Counted from the stretch's first letter, positions 52,671 through 64,000 are shown. The stretch is DNA of 64,000 nt from Prunella strophiata (GCA_036583965.1 JAZBQD010000013.1:12688348-12752347); one strand, 5' to 3'. The notes: a model not told the origin generated them from the sequence alone. Numbers and translations are program-made.

Positions 52671-54088
52671 CTCACCACGATCCTGGCAGGCACCTGAACT
52701 AACCCTGCACTCAGATCTCTCTTCATTTGGGCAAAGCACACACACAGCAAGTTTTTAGAAAGCTCACCTAGGAAGACAGATAAGAACCAAAGCAGATGAT
52801 GTTGTTTTAATGGAGAGCAAGAGGGGGACAAAGAAAAGCTCCTCTGCACACTTAGGCTGAGCCTGGCAGAGGCTGGTTTTCATTAAAGCCTGGGTGTAAT
52901 CAATGCTCTCCCCAAACAACAGCAAAGCCAGGATGGCAGGAACTGCACTGGATTAAACACGAGGCCATTCCCTGCCTTTGGAAAGCTGCCACCTAATAAC
53001 AAAGGAGAGAAGAGCTCTGCAGCTGCCTCTAAGAGCCTGATAACAGAGGAGGACTCCTCATAAAACATCTTTTTAACCTGAACACCCAGGTGGGAGAACT
53101 GCCATGTGATCCCTCTCTGACCTTTGCTGCCAAATGTGAATGATCTCCACAGAGCACTGGGCTGTTCACTGCAGTTATTGCTTTTTATTTTTTAACAAAT
53201 CACTTTGTGGGTTTTTTTAAAAAACTTATTAATGCTTTATTCTTTTATCTGTTGCCTCTGAAAATTTGTCTTTGTGGTTCAGGGGTTTCCCTCTAGAATG
53301 GCAAAGGAAAGATTGTTCAAATGTATTAACAAGTGTCAGCCAAAGCCTACAGGATGCAAGACTGTATCCTGCTCTGTATAAATCAATTTATTCCTGGGTG
53401 TCATGGCACTTACAGAGACTCATCCCAGCAGAGTTTTGCTTTACAAATAAAGAAAAACAAGCCAGAGCTTTGCTGCCACCCACTCTAAATGAGCCAGCAG
53501 TGACAATCCAAATGTCCTGACACCTTTTAGTGGCAGCTCCAATGAAGCTGCTGAGCCAGAAAAGGCACCCCAGGATTGCAGCTGAGCTCTGGGGAGGTTG
53601 TGGGGCACAGCAGAAGGGGTGGCTGTGCCCCCAGGGCACCCCTGTGAAAGCTGAGCCTTGGCACCCCAAGTGGCCTGGCTGGAGGCTTTGGGGGCAGCTC
53701 TTTGGGGTGGTCTTGCTTCATGTTCAGCCCTTTGGAGTTTCTGTAGGTTTTGACTGGGCAAATTTAACCCAGTCACACCCTCAGTGAAGAGCAGAGCCTC
53801 CAGCCAGCCTCTCCCTTCCACTGTGGCAAGGGAAATTGCACTTTTCATCTTATTCTGTCTCATTTCTGAGCACCTGCCCATGCAGGGAGCGAGGGTGAGC
53901 AGGGGCAAGGAGTGGCTCTCAGGCTGGGGGCATCCTCAGTCTCCCCCACGTGTGGCTTTCCAGCAGGAGCATCACAGTGCTGGAGGTTGATCTGCCTGTA
54001 ATGGACAGGCAATGGCAAGAAGAGCTCCTGTAGCTGTGACAGAGCTCAGCTGAGAATTGTAACTGCACCCCCCAATTAACGAGGACAC
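52671..54088. other. Unique noncoding stretch
   Basis: No gene recognised. Open frames reach 155 codons (53441-53908, minus) in the GC-richer part, without family resemblance. No mobile element or tandem repeat seen. Confidence 0.5.
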
Positions 54089-54422
54089 GCTGCAATTACT
54101 GCTGCAATCACTGCTGCAATCACTGCTGCAATCACTGCTGCAATCACTGCTGCAATCACTGCTGCAATCACTGCTGCAATCACTGCTGCAATCACTGCTG
54201 CAATCACTGCTGCAATCACTGCTGCAATCACTGCTGCAATCACTGCTGCAATCACTGCTGCAATCACTGCTGCAATCACTGCTGCAATCACTGCTGCAAT
54301 CACTGCTGCAATCACTGCTGCAATCACTGCTGCAATCACTGCTGCAATCACTGCTGCAATCACTGCTGCAATCACTGCTGCAATCACTGCTGCAATCACT
54401 GCTGCAATCACTGCTGCAATCA
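54089..54422. repeat. 12-bp CACTGCTGCAAT array 1 (~28 copies)
   Basis: The 12-mer repeats almost perfectly; the only change I see is a C-to-T near the left edge (CAATTACTG at about 54095). Since 12 is a multiple of 3, each frame gives a fixed tetrapeptide. Five of six frames are stop-free, so the frames seen here are artefacts. Confidence 0.97.
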
Positions 54423-54648
54423 GGTTATTTTGTCAGGCACTGAGATAATTCTGGAGAGACCCCCAAATTCCTGAATGACCCTGCAGGGGTGGCTGCTCTC
54501 CAGGCTCTGGGTGAGCAGCCAGGCCAGGTAAACTCTCCCTCCCAGTGCCCTCAGTCCCTTTGGGCAGGCCAGGCACACCCAGGAGGTAAAACTCAGCATT
54601 TAACCCTGCTGGGCTTGTCTGCCCCTGCCTGCAGAGAACACCCTCGCC
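54423..54648. repeat. Spacer between 12-mer arrays, left member of a ~900-bp duplication
   Basis: The 35 nt from 54423 to 54457 (starting GGTTATTTTGTCAGG) recur identically at 55323-55357, exactly 900 bp away. Further diverged similarity follows: a GTGAGCAGC segment, and GTAAAACTCAG at about 54586 matching about 55442. The spacer is therefore part of a duplicated module that contained or bordered the 12-mer array. Confidence 0.85.
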
Positions 54649-55152
54649 ATCACTGCTGCAATCACTGCTGCAATCACTGCTGCAATCACTGCTGCAATCA
54701 CTGCTGCAATCACTGCTGCAATCACTGCTGCAATCACTGCTGCAATCACTGCTGCAATCACTGCTGCAATCACTGCTGCAATCACTGCTGCAATCACTGC
54801 TGCAATCACTGCTGCAATCACTGCTGCAATCACTGCTGCAATCACTGCTGCAATCACTGCTGCAATCACTGCTGCAATCACTGCTGCAATCACTGCTGCA
54901 ATCACTGCTGCAATCACTGCTGCAATCACTGCTGCAATCACTGCTGCAATCACTGCTGCAATCACTGCTGCAATCACTGCTGCAATCACTGCTGCAATCA
55001 CTGCTGCAATCACTGCTGCAATCACTGCTGCAATCACTGCTGCAATCACTGCTGCAATCACTGCTGCAATCACTGCTGCAATCACTGCTGCAATCACTGC
55101 TGCAATCACTGCTGCAATTACTGCTGCAATCACTGCTGCAATCACTGCTGCT
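54649..55152. repeat. 12-bp CACTGCTGCAAT array 2 (~42 copies)
   Basis: The same 12-mer as array 1, about 504 nt, with one visible C-to-T variant near the right edge (at about 55119). Two physically separate arrays with the same near-invariant unit point to duplication followed by homogenisation. Confidence 0.97.
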
Positions 55153-55530
55153 CTGGGAGCTTGTCAAGCACAGGATTTACACACTGGGCCCAATTCTGCT
55201 GTGAGTTACACAGGTTTAAAATGAGGGGAGAAAACCAGGCAGCAGCGTGGTACCAAGGAACAGCCTGGAAAAATCCCTTTTTAAGGGACAGCAATCCCAG
55301 CAAGCTGGCTGGAGGAAGAAGGGGTTATTTTGTCAGGCACTGAGATAATTCTGGAGAACCCAATAATGGGGTAATTCTGAGAAGGGTGCTGCAGGCCTGC
55401 GTGAGCAGCGGGGAAGTCCCTTGGCAGCCAGCAACCCAGGGGTAAAACTCAGATTACCCTGACTCCTGCTGCAGGAACACCTCCAGAGGCCAAGGGAAAT
55501 CTGCCCTGCCAGGGGAACCCAACCAGCCCT
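55153..55530. repeat. Right flank with the second copy of the duplicated spacer
   Basis: Unique sequence from 55153 to 55322 is followed by the duplicated 35-nt block at 55323-55357. A weaker match to the left spacer continues as far as about 55470 (GTGAGCAGCGGGG, then GTAAAACTCAGATTA). The right end of the duplication is uncertain. Confidence 0.7.
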
Positions 55531-58500
55531 GAGCTCCCTTCCCTTCAGTGGCTTTAGCTCCACTCCCTCCCTGCAGCAGGATTATTTCTGTATTTCCACT
55601 GATGTGCACGTTCTGGCAGCACAGGAAACCCCTTCACAAAGTGATAGAGAGGAATTGTGAGCTCTTGTGATGATCTTGGACATCTCTCACCCCTCAACAC
55701 TGACAATCAGTCTCTGGCAGAGCCAATAATACTGGGCTAAGTTAAGATATTTCTCTCTTTGAGGTGAATTCTATTTATTGCTAAACCCACCTGACTTGTA
55801 AAGGTATTTTTGGGGCTGGATGCTCTGGTGTGCAGGTGTCTGCTCTGTGTTCAGCCTTCTCCTGTAAATTGTGGAGCCTCAGCAGCAAAACTCTTCTCTG
55901 GCCGCTGGACCAGGAGTTAAGCCAAGCCAGAAGTTGGTTCCAACACAGCTTCACCTTAAAATCCTGAAGGTGAACTGAGCAGAGCAGCAGTTGTTGTGCC
56001 CCAAGAGGCCACACAGATCATCTTTTACTGGAGCACTTCCATTGAAACAAGGAGCAGCACTAACCATGCATCACAGGTGGGGGCTCAGAGTTAGGCTGAG
56101 CCTTGCAGAGCTCTGCTGGAGCTGCACTTCACCCCAGCCTGATTAAACTGCCTCCCTGCTCTGCTTGTTGTTTGCATCCAAATGATATTAAGATAGGAGT
56201 GGAAACAGCAAGAGCAGTATTACAAGAATGCTGGCTGGGGGAACAGGAGAAATAACTCAAGCACTTGTGATCACTGATTATTACATTTTCAGTGCTGCTG
56301 AAGGGAATTTTTGAAGTATGTTTACAATCATCTCCAAGTTCTATAAATATTGCTTTATTATTGACTTTGTGCCATGAATCCAGTGCTGATGAAAATATTC
56401 CCCCTTCCCCCTGCCAATGGCAAATCAGCACTCTTGCTTTGCTTGGCCTCTGTGCAGCTCTAGAATTGGTAGGAATGAGAGTTCAATGGCTTAAAAATAA
56501 TGAAAAGAGTGTGAAGAAAACAACTTCTGCCAGGATGAAAGAATAGCAGGAGATTTAAGTGCTAGGTTGTGTTTACATAAGGGCACAGGAAGAACACAGC
56601 TCCCAGAATTGCAGCTGTTTGAAAACTGCCACTTGTAAAGAGAAAACCTTGCTAAATATGGCCATGCAGAAAAAAAAACACCTTTACCTGTTCATCATAA
56701 TCACACACAAAAAACATTTTAAAAGACTTGTTACAATGCATTGAAATGCTCAGTTGATATTGCTTTTAAAGAAGGAATACAAAACATAAAACAAAAGGTT
56801 TTTCTAAGCAGAGGGTGTTTGATATATCCACATTTCCCCTTAGCAATGGAATGCCATAAACCCCTCTGGCACAGAACTGGTAATATTCCAAATAACTCCA
56901 CAGGGGAGGGCAGCACTGGTGGGGCTGGACTCTGGCATCACTGGAGCTCAGGGACACAAACTCCTGAACCTGGGGCTGTCCTGGGACCCTTCCCAGGGAG
57001 CTGAAGCCTCACTGCAGGCACAGTCACCTTCTTCTACCCCAAATTCTGGTTCCTGACAGGTACAGATCAAATACATTAGAAATGCTAATAATTAGAGAAA
57101 TCATGGAGAGCCAAAGTCTTTAAAACCATTGAAGTCATTTCAATTGCATACAGAATTGACTAGAGATGGAATATTAAAACCTCCCAATTCCTTCTGCAGT
57201 TTTATAAATGGATCTGCCTGGAAACATTTCTTCTGCAAGGGCAGGGCTTGGCTGGAGGAGCAGAGCAGAGCAGAGCTGCTGGAGCTGCTGGCTCTGGTGA
57301 TAAAATTGCTGTGTCTTGTGCCCACAGGTGGTTCCAGCCCCCTGCAGGCAGGGAACCCCTGCCCAGCTCTTTTCCAGCAGATTTCCTCTGGAAGAGCTGA
57401 GGCAGCAGCTGTGCCAGGGTGATGGGAAGGCAGGGCATGGTGCCACTTAGCCCAGCCCAGGGAAGCTGATGCAGAGGGTGGCAGCACCTGGAACAAGAGC
57501 CTTAATGCAAACTTGAGCAGAAGGCTGGAGCTGAATATTCTGTTCTGTTCCTGCTCCTTACCTCATCAACAAAACTAAACCCAGCTGAGGGAGTGGTGCT
57601 GGTAATGCTGGGCTGACAGTTATTATCCCTGCTGTGATCTGAATTTTATTGACCAGCTTCTAAAGGCCAGAGTGACTGTGGCATCATGACACAATCCCAG
57701 CCCTGAGAATCTCCATTTTCAGTGCAAACCACAGCAGAGAGGACAGAAGAGGCACAGGGAAGAGCCTCACTCTGCTGTTCCTGCAGCTCTCCAGGGGTGT
57801 CAGTGAGGGCAGGAAGGATCTGGGGGACAAGAAATGCTTTGCAGTGCCTGTGTCTCCCTCCCACAGGCTGGATTTCCATCTCACACAGGCAGCAGAGGCA
57901 AACCCTTCCAAGGAGCTCAGTGCCAGCACCAGGCAAACAGAGACCCAGGCAGAGCCAGGAAACTTTGGGCTTGGCTTGTGGATTATTCAGTGCATGAAGC
58001 TGAGGCTCAGCTGAGCTTGGAATAAATGTGAGAGGCAGTTCAAGGACAAAAATGCTGTGTGCAGTGGCCTGGCTCCAGTTAACCCTTCCCCTCCAGGAGT
58101 GCTGCTGTTTGAGTTTTGAGTTTTTATTATTATTATTATAATAGAGAGCTGCAGTGGACAGGGAGGTGTCTCACCATGGACTGCAGGAAAATGCAGCCAG
58201 GTTCTATTTGGAGACTCCTGGTGGGAAGGTTTTTGGTTTTTAAAGAATTCTCTTCTCATGGGAAGGTTTCTGGGGGTCACTCTGAATTTCTTATTTCTTG
58301 CCCAGGGGCAGAGAGCAGCAGAGCAGAGCTCAGGTAGTTTAAAGCAGAGTTTTGGTGAAATTGAGAGGTTGAAGCTAAGCTTGTTGCCATTTACCTTAAT
58401 TATCCCTCTAAAGCTGAATGAGTTAATTTTCAGTTTGCTAGGAGCTTTCACAATTTCCTGCCTTTGCTCAGAGCCATGCCAGCACATCCATCCCATTATG

Positions 58501-59961
58501 GGAGAGAAGGGAAACAGAGATTATCCCCAGTCACTCACCTGTCCTTGCACTCCACTGGATCCACCAACAACATTCAAACCAACCCCAGGGACACGAGGAC
58601 ATGGCAAAGTGTCCTTTGAGCCAGAGAATTTAAGGGTGGGGATTCTCAGTGGGGTTTTTTTTTTCCATTTCAATGTCTGGATAAGGCTCTGCCCCACCAC
58701 TCCAGGAATCCTCCTTTCCCCAACCACAACCCCCCTGGCTCCTCTCTTTAACTCACATCTTCTCTGCTCTTTGCTGCATTTATTGGCATTTAGCTCAAGC
58801 CTGCATGTTTCCCCAAAGATTTCCTGTTTCTGTGGCAATACATCTTCATCTGGCAGCTCTGCCTTTGACCTCTCCCATCCCTCACAGGAGGCAGCAGCAC
58901 CCTGGGTCCTTTACCACACCCCACTCCTGGTTCTGGGGCTGATTCACCTCAAATATCAGCCTTCATTCAGTGACTACAAAAGGAAATCAGCTCACAGAGC
59001 AGAAATGGCTTGGCTGCCTCAAATCACAGCACAAAAAAAAGCATCCAGCTTCATAATTTAGCTTTATGTAATTAAGATTTCCTATCATTGTTTCTAAAGA
59101 AGAATGCTACCAAATATTATTAGGAGCTTATAAAATACACTGAATTTAAGCAGCCTCCAGTGAGAACTCAATGGAGCAATCAGAATAATCTAAAATGAGG
59201 GAATAATGTTAGAAACCAAACCAGCACCTATGAAAAGTGTGGTTGTGTAAGTGATGGGTCATTCCCCTGTGGTTGTGTCACAGGGCTGTGGCTTGTCCTG
59301 AAGACAGATGAACCTCTGAGCTCTGAGCAACCTGAACCAACTCCCTGCAGCTGACTCCTCATTAATTACAACAAAGCCACAGCAAGAACAAACAGTCACA
59401 GGAGAAACTTTTCACTGAGAAAAACCTCACTGTGTGAGAACAAGAAAATGGCAATCTGTGCTGGACTGAGTGGCTCAGGGAAGCAGAGGGAAGCTGCTGA
59501 CAGATCTGCCTGGTCTCTCCAGCATGCACAGCCCAGCCTGGTGGCAGATGGGGAAGGGGAGAGCTAATGACAGAGAGATGGATGCAGCTCCTGGGTGGGG
59601 AGCTGCTGCTTACACCATGTGAGAGACTGAAGCTCCCAGCCAAGGATAAGCAGGAAAAAACACTTGGTAAGGGGGGAAAAGGAAAAAAAACCCACTCAAT
59701 ATAGGAGAAAAATTAATAGATTTCAGTGATTGCTCTCTGCTCATTCAGAGTGGATAATCTGAGTTTTTCCCACAAAGAGCATTTTGCCAGAGGTCTCACA
59801 CACCTCCCCACTCCTGTCCCTATGAAACACTGCTCCTGGTGAACATTGTCATCAGCTAAGCAACAGGGAAATGAGTGGGATCAGCCTTTTAGGGAGCTGC
59901 TCCATTGCTGACTGAGCAAACCCCTCTCGTGTCCCCAGGAGTCCCCCTGGACAACTTGCAA
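55531..59961. other. Unique noncoding stretch
   Basis: No gene recognised. A short TTA-type repeat lies at about 58124-58139. A plus-strand frame at 58258-59061 (267 codons) is the longest in the window outside repeats on that strand. It shows no domain, signal peptide or repeat I know and has no splice or promoter context, so I do not call it a gene. Confidence 0.45.
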
Positions 59962-59996
59962 ACTGGGGAGGGGGTGCTGAGCCCCACAGGGATGCT

Positions 59997-60002
59997 GGGG
60001 AG
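59997..60002. other. Left target-site duplication of the solo LTR
   Basis: GGGGAG directly before the TG end of the LTR, matching 60437-60442. The surrounding minisatellite also contains GGGGAG, so its value as proof comes from the exact junctions with TG and CA. Confidence 0.8.
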
Positions 60003-60436
60003 TGCATTATTTAAAAGTCACCTCGAGCCAGATCTTTTAAGCTCTTGGCGAGTTATAATACACCCCCAGATAGCCCAGCTACCTGGCAGAAGGCATAAAA
60101 GAGCAGGGGGCTCTTGCAGACGTGTTGGAAACAAAAAATGTTTAATAAAAGACAAAATAACAAAGAGAAAAGCCGATCTAGGACAAGCAGGTCTTGCACC
60201 TAGTAAAACACCTTACAAAAGCCATTAATTCCTTTGTTGAGCCTGCTTTTATAGTAAATTGTCCAGGAGGGACTTCTTGCGTTTATCCAATAGCTGTCCT
60301 TAAATTTAGAGTGAAGTCCCCTTTGTCCTGTAAGGTGTCCCCTTTGTTAGTTGGTGAGAGAAACTTCTGGAGCGTTTCCTTTTTGGGAGACAAAGGACAG
60401 GTTTATTACTTCTGCCAATAGGGGCACATTCCTACA
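60003..60436 (-). mobile_element. Solo LTR of an endogenous retrovirus, 434 bp, with 6-bp target duplication
   Basis: The element begins TG at 60003 and ends CA at 60436. It is flanked by a perfect direct repeat GGGGAG (59997-60002 and 60437-60442). Minus orientation fits best: in that sense it starts TGTAGGAATG, has a TATA box TATAAAAG (plus positions 60246-60253) about 185 nt in, an ATTAAA poly(A)-type signal about 100 nt further (near 60144), and ends AATAATGCA. On the plus strand a CATAAAAG and an AATAAA are also present, so orientation is not certain. No gag, pol or env is present, so it is a recombined solo LTR. A 6-bp duplication is usual for alpha/beta-type (ERVK-like) avian elements. 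Confidence 0.85.
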
Positions 60437-60442
60437 GGGGAG
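60437..60442. other. Right target-site duplication of the solo LTR
   Basis: GGGGAG directly after the CA end of the LTR; the minisatellite continues in register from here. Confidence 0.8.
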
Positions 60443-60575
60443 GGGGTGCTGAGCCCACAGGGATGCTGGGGAGGGGGTTCTGTGCCCCACAGGGATGCTG
60501 GGGAGGGGGTTCTGTGCCCCACAGGGATGCTGGGGAGGGGGTTCTGTGCCCTACAGGGATGCTGGGGAGGGGGCA

Positions 60576-61514
60576 GCACCAGGAGCAGCTGTTGGCTCCC
60601 CTGGGTGAGGAAATCCTGCAGTGCTAGCCCTGCCCCAGCAGCACAGCCATCCCTGCCTGGTGCCAGGAGGATCCCAGGTGAAGCCAGACCCTGTGGAAGG
60701 ATTTGCTCACTGCTCTGAGGACTGGCAGGCCAATCTTTCAGCATGGCAGGCTCAGAGACACAGAAAAGGCAAAGGTGAAGATGCAGAGTCTCATTCTCTC
60801 CACAGCAGCTTCCCTGGGTTCAGCAGAGTTCATTTCCTCCACCCCCAGCCCTGCCCAGCATCCTTGGTAGGTACCAGTCAGCTCCAATTTCCATCACCAG
60901 CCTTTGGCCCTACAACACCAGGGGGAAGGCCCTAAAAATATTCCCAATTGTGGGAGTGACAGGGAACCAAACCTTGCTGGAGCTTTTCCCTCGGTTCCCA
61001 GGGGTGTGCAGGCTGCTGGGGAGAAGGGGCTCAGATAAAAGAGCAGGGAAATTGAGAAGGCACAGGCACAGTGACTGCAGGCAGAGCCAGAGGTGCTCCT
61101 CCCCAACCATCCTACAATCAAGGACAAGGACACTGCTCAGGGGCACACTAACAGGAGTTCACTGAGCTACAGAACCAAACACTTTCCTCCCAGGGCTGAA
61201 GAGGATCAGGGCTGCCTTTCAGACACTGAAGAGTTTCTGCAGATGCTCAGGGGAGGGGGAAAGGCCCCATGATGGAGAATTCTCTGCTCAGAGGCTGAGA
61301 TCCCTCCTGGCAGCTCAGCTCAGCATGGCAGGGAAGGTGGGAGCCCATGGAGCAGCAATGCTGGGGCCTTGGTCCCCTGCCCTCTGCTCACAGGCTCCTT
61401 CCCAGCACCAGAACTGGTCCTGAACCTCCACCTGAGCCAAACCCAGCACAGAGGGTTTGTTCCCTCTGCCCCCACTGCCAGGGCAGCTCTCCTGGCCAGA
61501 CCCTGAGAGGCTCC
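60576..61514. other. Unique noncoding stretch
   Basis: No gene or element recognised. GC-moderate and CpG-poor, with open frames up to 104 codons on overlapping strands. Confidence 0.5.
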
Positions 61515-61925
61515 TGGGACAGAGGCCTAGACAGGGTTAAATGAAGAAAGCAGGGATTTATTCAAAGGCCTTCCAAAGGATGCACTTGGGCACTACAAGA
61601 GCCCGGCTAAGGCTGCACCCAAGATGGATGGCATGTCATGAGTTTTCACACTTTAATAAGTTTTGGTCCATGTCCATATTGGGGTTCACTGTCCAATTCC
61701 AGCTCCAGGTGATGCAGTCCCACCCTCCCAGGCTGCTCTCCTCCATTCCCTGCTGTTTGCACTTTTGGGCTGAAGCTGCAGTGCTGTCCTTGGTTGTGAG
61801 GCTGGAAAAGGATTGTTCTGTGTGCCTGAGCTGTGAGGAGAGCTGCTGACACTTTATATGGAGCTCAGTCACACACCAAGGCAGTGCAGAGTCTGGAAAT
61901 GTGAAAGCTCAAACTGAAGACATCA
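61515..61925 (-). mobile_element. LTR-like dispersed repeat, copy 2 (better preserved)
   Basis: Homologous to 32354-32925 (shared landmarks listed there). Read on the minus strand it begins near TGATGTCTTCAG, has a TATA-like ATATAAAG (plus about 61851-61858), and near its far end a GAATAAATCCC poly(A)-type signal (plus about 61554-61564). That order of TATA then AATAAA supports an LTR read on the minus strand. No retroviral genes flank it, so a solo LTR is likely. Ends are approximate, since I could not find a convincing target duplication. Confidence 0.65.
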
Positions 61926-64000
61926 ACCCCTCCCTCAGAGCTGTCCTGCTGCAGGAAGACGAGTTCTTGTTCTAAATCCTCCAGAATTGTCTCAGACCCT
62001 GCTGAACACAACGTGCAGGGCTCTGGGGGCCAGGGCAGCTCCTGCAGGGCACCCAGGCAGCCCAGGGTGGCTCTGCCAGCAAGGGGGACTGGGGAAATAT
62101 GTTCATTTTCCCTTGGATATGCACTGAACATGATGTTCCTTCAGAAGGCATCAGGATCAGAGAGGGGCAGCGCTGGGAAGATGAGATGTGACTCCCTGAC
62201 TCCTTCAGGCTGGAATATCCCATTGATTCCCCCTTTCATCACAGACAGCCCATCTGTGCTCAGCTGAGCTGGGGTCAGAGCATCTGCAAGCCTTTCATTA
62301 TTCAGACAAGTTAACCTACTTAAACAAAGCCATGATCAGCCGTGGCAGGGTGATTTGAAACGACACAAATCCTCCAAACACTGAGCAAACAATGACAAAA
62401 AGCAGATCCTGCTGGTAATAAGTGTGCAGCATCAAAAGCCTTTCAACGGCAGCCACCATTCAGCTTATAAATTATTTGTTCCAGCATCTACTAATGTGGA
62501 TGGGAAGCACATCAGCAGCAATTGGTGCCTTGGGAGCTGGGGAGCTGCTGCCTCTTCCCACTTGCAAGGCTCAGGGCTGTGCAGCTGTGGAGCAGAGCCT
62601 GGGATGATGAATTTCAGTTTTTGTCCTGTCTCAGACACTTGAGAAGGACTCTCACAGCCCCTCTGTGACCTGCAGAGCAGAGGTGGAAACCTGCCCAGCT
62701 CCCTGCTTCTGGCTGAGCTTGAGAAGGAAGAGGAATTGCTATTTCCAGGGGAAAAAATTAATTTCTGAGTCTGTTCTGTAGGGTGTGCTCCAAAGAAAAG
62801 CACAAGAATAAGTTGAAATTTTTCAGTTTAAACAAGATATTTTATGATAATTTTCACTTTTTTCAATACAGAAAAACTTATCCATTGAAAGGTCATTTCA
62901 AAACAAACTTATAATGCTGTTTTCCCATATACCTACACCACTCCCTTTGGTCTGTGACTATCACAACAAAATAAAATAAAAAATAAAATAGGTGTTCCAT
63001 GAAACACCCAAATTCTGGAAAAAGTGACAGTCTGGCAGATGCTAGAAAAACATCTTTAATAAGCTCTGATCCTGCTGAGTAAAAATCACCTTTTCACAGC
63101 CAACTAAGCCAGCAACTTGTCAAGAGGATGAATTTGTAGAAATATGAAAGCTTCCAAAAGAACTGAAGCAAGACATCCAGAAAATGCCCATAAACCCTGC
63201 TTACAAATTCCATGGTGGAACCCCAGAGCAAATATTGATGTACAGGATACTGAGGGCTGGGGTTCTGGGAGGAAATGGGCATTCAGACAGAAACCAATTA
63301 AGGTTTGCAGAGTTGAGATAAAAAGTTTTGTCACTACAGAACCTCAGATACAAAAATGCAGAAAGTGATAATGGCTTGCTTTAATGTAATAAAGAGCATA
63401 AAGGTTCCTACTAATTGAGCAAGAAGAGCAATTAACCTCGTGGTGCATCAATAGGCAGCCCTGATTTATTTGTAAATTAGGTAATTAGGATGCTTTAGGT
63501 TTTATACAGCAGCCAAGTAAGCCTGGGTTTCCCAGGAGTCTTGCAGAGGGCAGAATCTTGGGGAATTTTAAGTTCACTGATACCATACAAAAGTTTGAGG
63601 CACACCTGATGTTAGCCAGAAAAATAACTCACTCAACTAATTAGTCCAGTTTGCAAATGCACAGGACAATCTGGATTTGGAGAGTTTTTCTCGTGGAAGG
63701 TGTGTCTTTAATGCAGTTTTTTTTCAATACACACTATTTCCTCTACTGAAAAATCCAAGTACAGCAAAGCTATTGAACAACCCAACTCCAGCTTGACCTC
63801 GTTCCACCTGGGAAAAACAGGCAGGCACAAAGAAATCCAAACCTCTCTGTGCAAGAGGAACATCCCTCTGCAAGCCTGCTGTGGTGCACAGGCACAGAGC
63901 TGCCCTGGTCCTTTGCATGGTAAACAGGCAGGAGCACCAGGGAAAAAACTCACTGCTATTTTCTGATGGTTTAAGAGGGACTTTGCTCAAGTTATGTGCC
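61926..64000. other. Unique noncoding stretch
   Basis: No gene recognised. A short AAAAT pentamer run lies at about 62969-62991. Open frames reach about 112 codons. A candidate conserved patch at 63365-63510 is listed separately. Confidence 0.5.
63365..63510. promoter_or_regulatory. Possible conserved noncoding element (texture only)
   Basis: Unique AT-rich sequence with CTTTAATGTAATAAAG, CTACTAATTGAGC, GCAATTAACC, CATCAATAG and GTAAATTAGGTAATTAGG. It is dense in homeodomain cores and free of repeats. Conservation not measured. Confidence 0.25.

Larger units (their letters stand above)
59962..60575. repeat. G-rich 32-bp minisatellite, split by an LTR
   Basis: Units contain GGGGAGGGGGT, a TGCTGAGCC or TCTGTGCCC segment and CACAGGGATGCTG. 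One unit lies at 59962-60002, left of the LTR. About four more lie at 60437-60575, with GCTGGGGAGGGGG recurring every 32 nt. The closely spaced G runs make G-quadruplex formation plausible on the plus strand. Confidence 0.92.

Noticed and set aside
54433..55343. Frames of 181-284 codons rich in NHCC, IAAV or CSSD repeats
   Set aside because: The 12-nt unit gives a fixed tetrapeptide in each frame; five of six frames are open for that reason only.
32926..61514. The two LTR-like copies as the ends of one provirus
   Set aside because: They are about 29 kb apart, much diverged, and no gag, pol or env-like frame lies between them.

Overview
The window looks like vertebrate nuclear DNA, most likely from a bird and possibly a songbird. 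Two short pieces resemble the 3' end of CR1 LINEs (around 42.45 kb and 29.85 kb). There is one well-bounded solo LTR and a second LTR-like family in two copies. I see no mammalian SINEs, and CpG dinucleotides are sparse with no CpG island. No operons, Shine-Dalgarno sites, CRISPR arrays or phage genes are visible. The species is inferred, not shown.

I find no convincing protein-coding gene. Most long open frames are products of tandem arrays whose units lack stop codons, so they are not annotated as genes. The one frame with a coding-like amino-acid texture is on the minus strand at 18013-18426. It is AT-rich, ends in a proper stop and its last ~90 codons read like a helical protein. It could be a terminal exon, a pseudogene fragment or chance.

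Layout: 1-18 kb is AT-rich unique sequence with three microsatellite blocks (7.8-8.1, 10.5-10.7 and 12.2-12.5 kb). At 23.3-23.8 kb lies an 88-92 bp tandem repeat. At 26.2-29.7 kb is a compound locus: an 18-bp minisatellite split by a visually perfect 2,180-nt GACA array, with a short GACA seed about 1 kb upstream. At 32.2-32.9 kb there is an 18-bp pyrimidine-rich minisatellite, then an LTR-like copy carrying its own 32-bp tandem expansion. From 35182 to 37218 one strand is purely C/T for 2,037 nt. At 46.4-46.9, 50.0-50.7 and 52.4-52.7 kb are further minisatellites. At 54.1-55.4 kb two arrays of the same 12-mer lie inside a diverged ~900-bp duplication. At 60.0-60.6 kb a 434-bp solo LTR with a 6-bp target duplication splits a G-rich 32-bp minisatellite. 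At 61.5-61.9 kb is the second copy of the LTR-like family.

Between these blocks are stretches of ordinary unique sequence. Several AT-rich patches, dense in homeodomain-type cores, look like vertebrate conserved noncoding elements (14.0, 25.3, 31.5, 33.3, 44.1, 51.8 and 63.4 kb). These are guesses from texture that need alignment. Overall this reads as an intergenic or intronic region whose striking property is the number, length and homogeneity of its tandem repeats. I found no gene system that I would call new.
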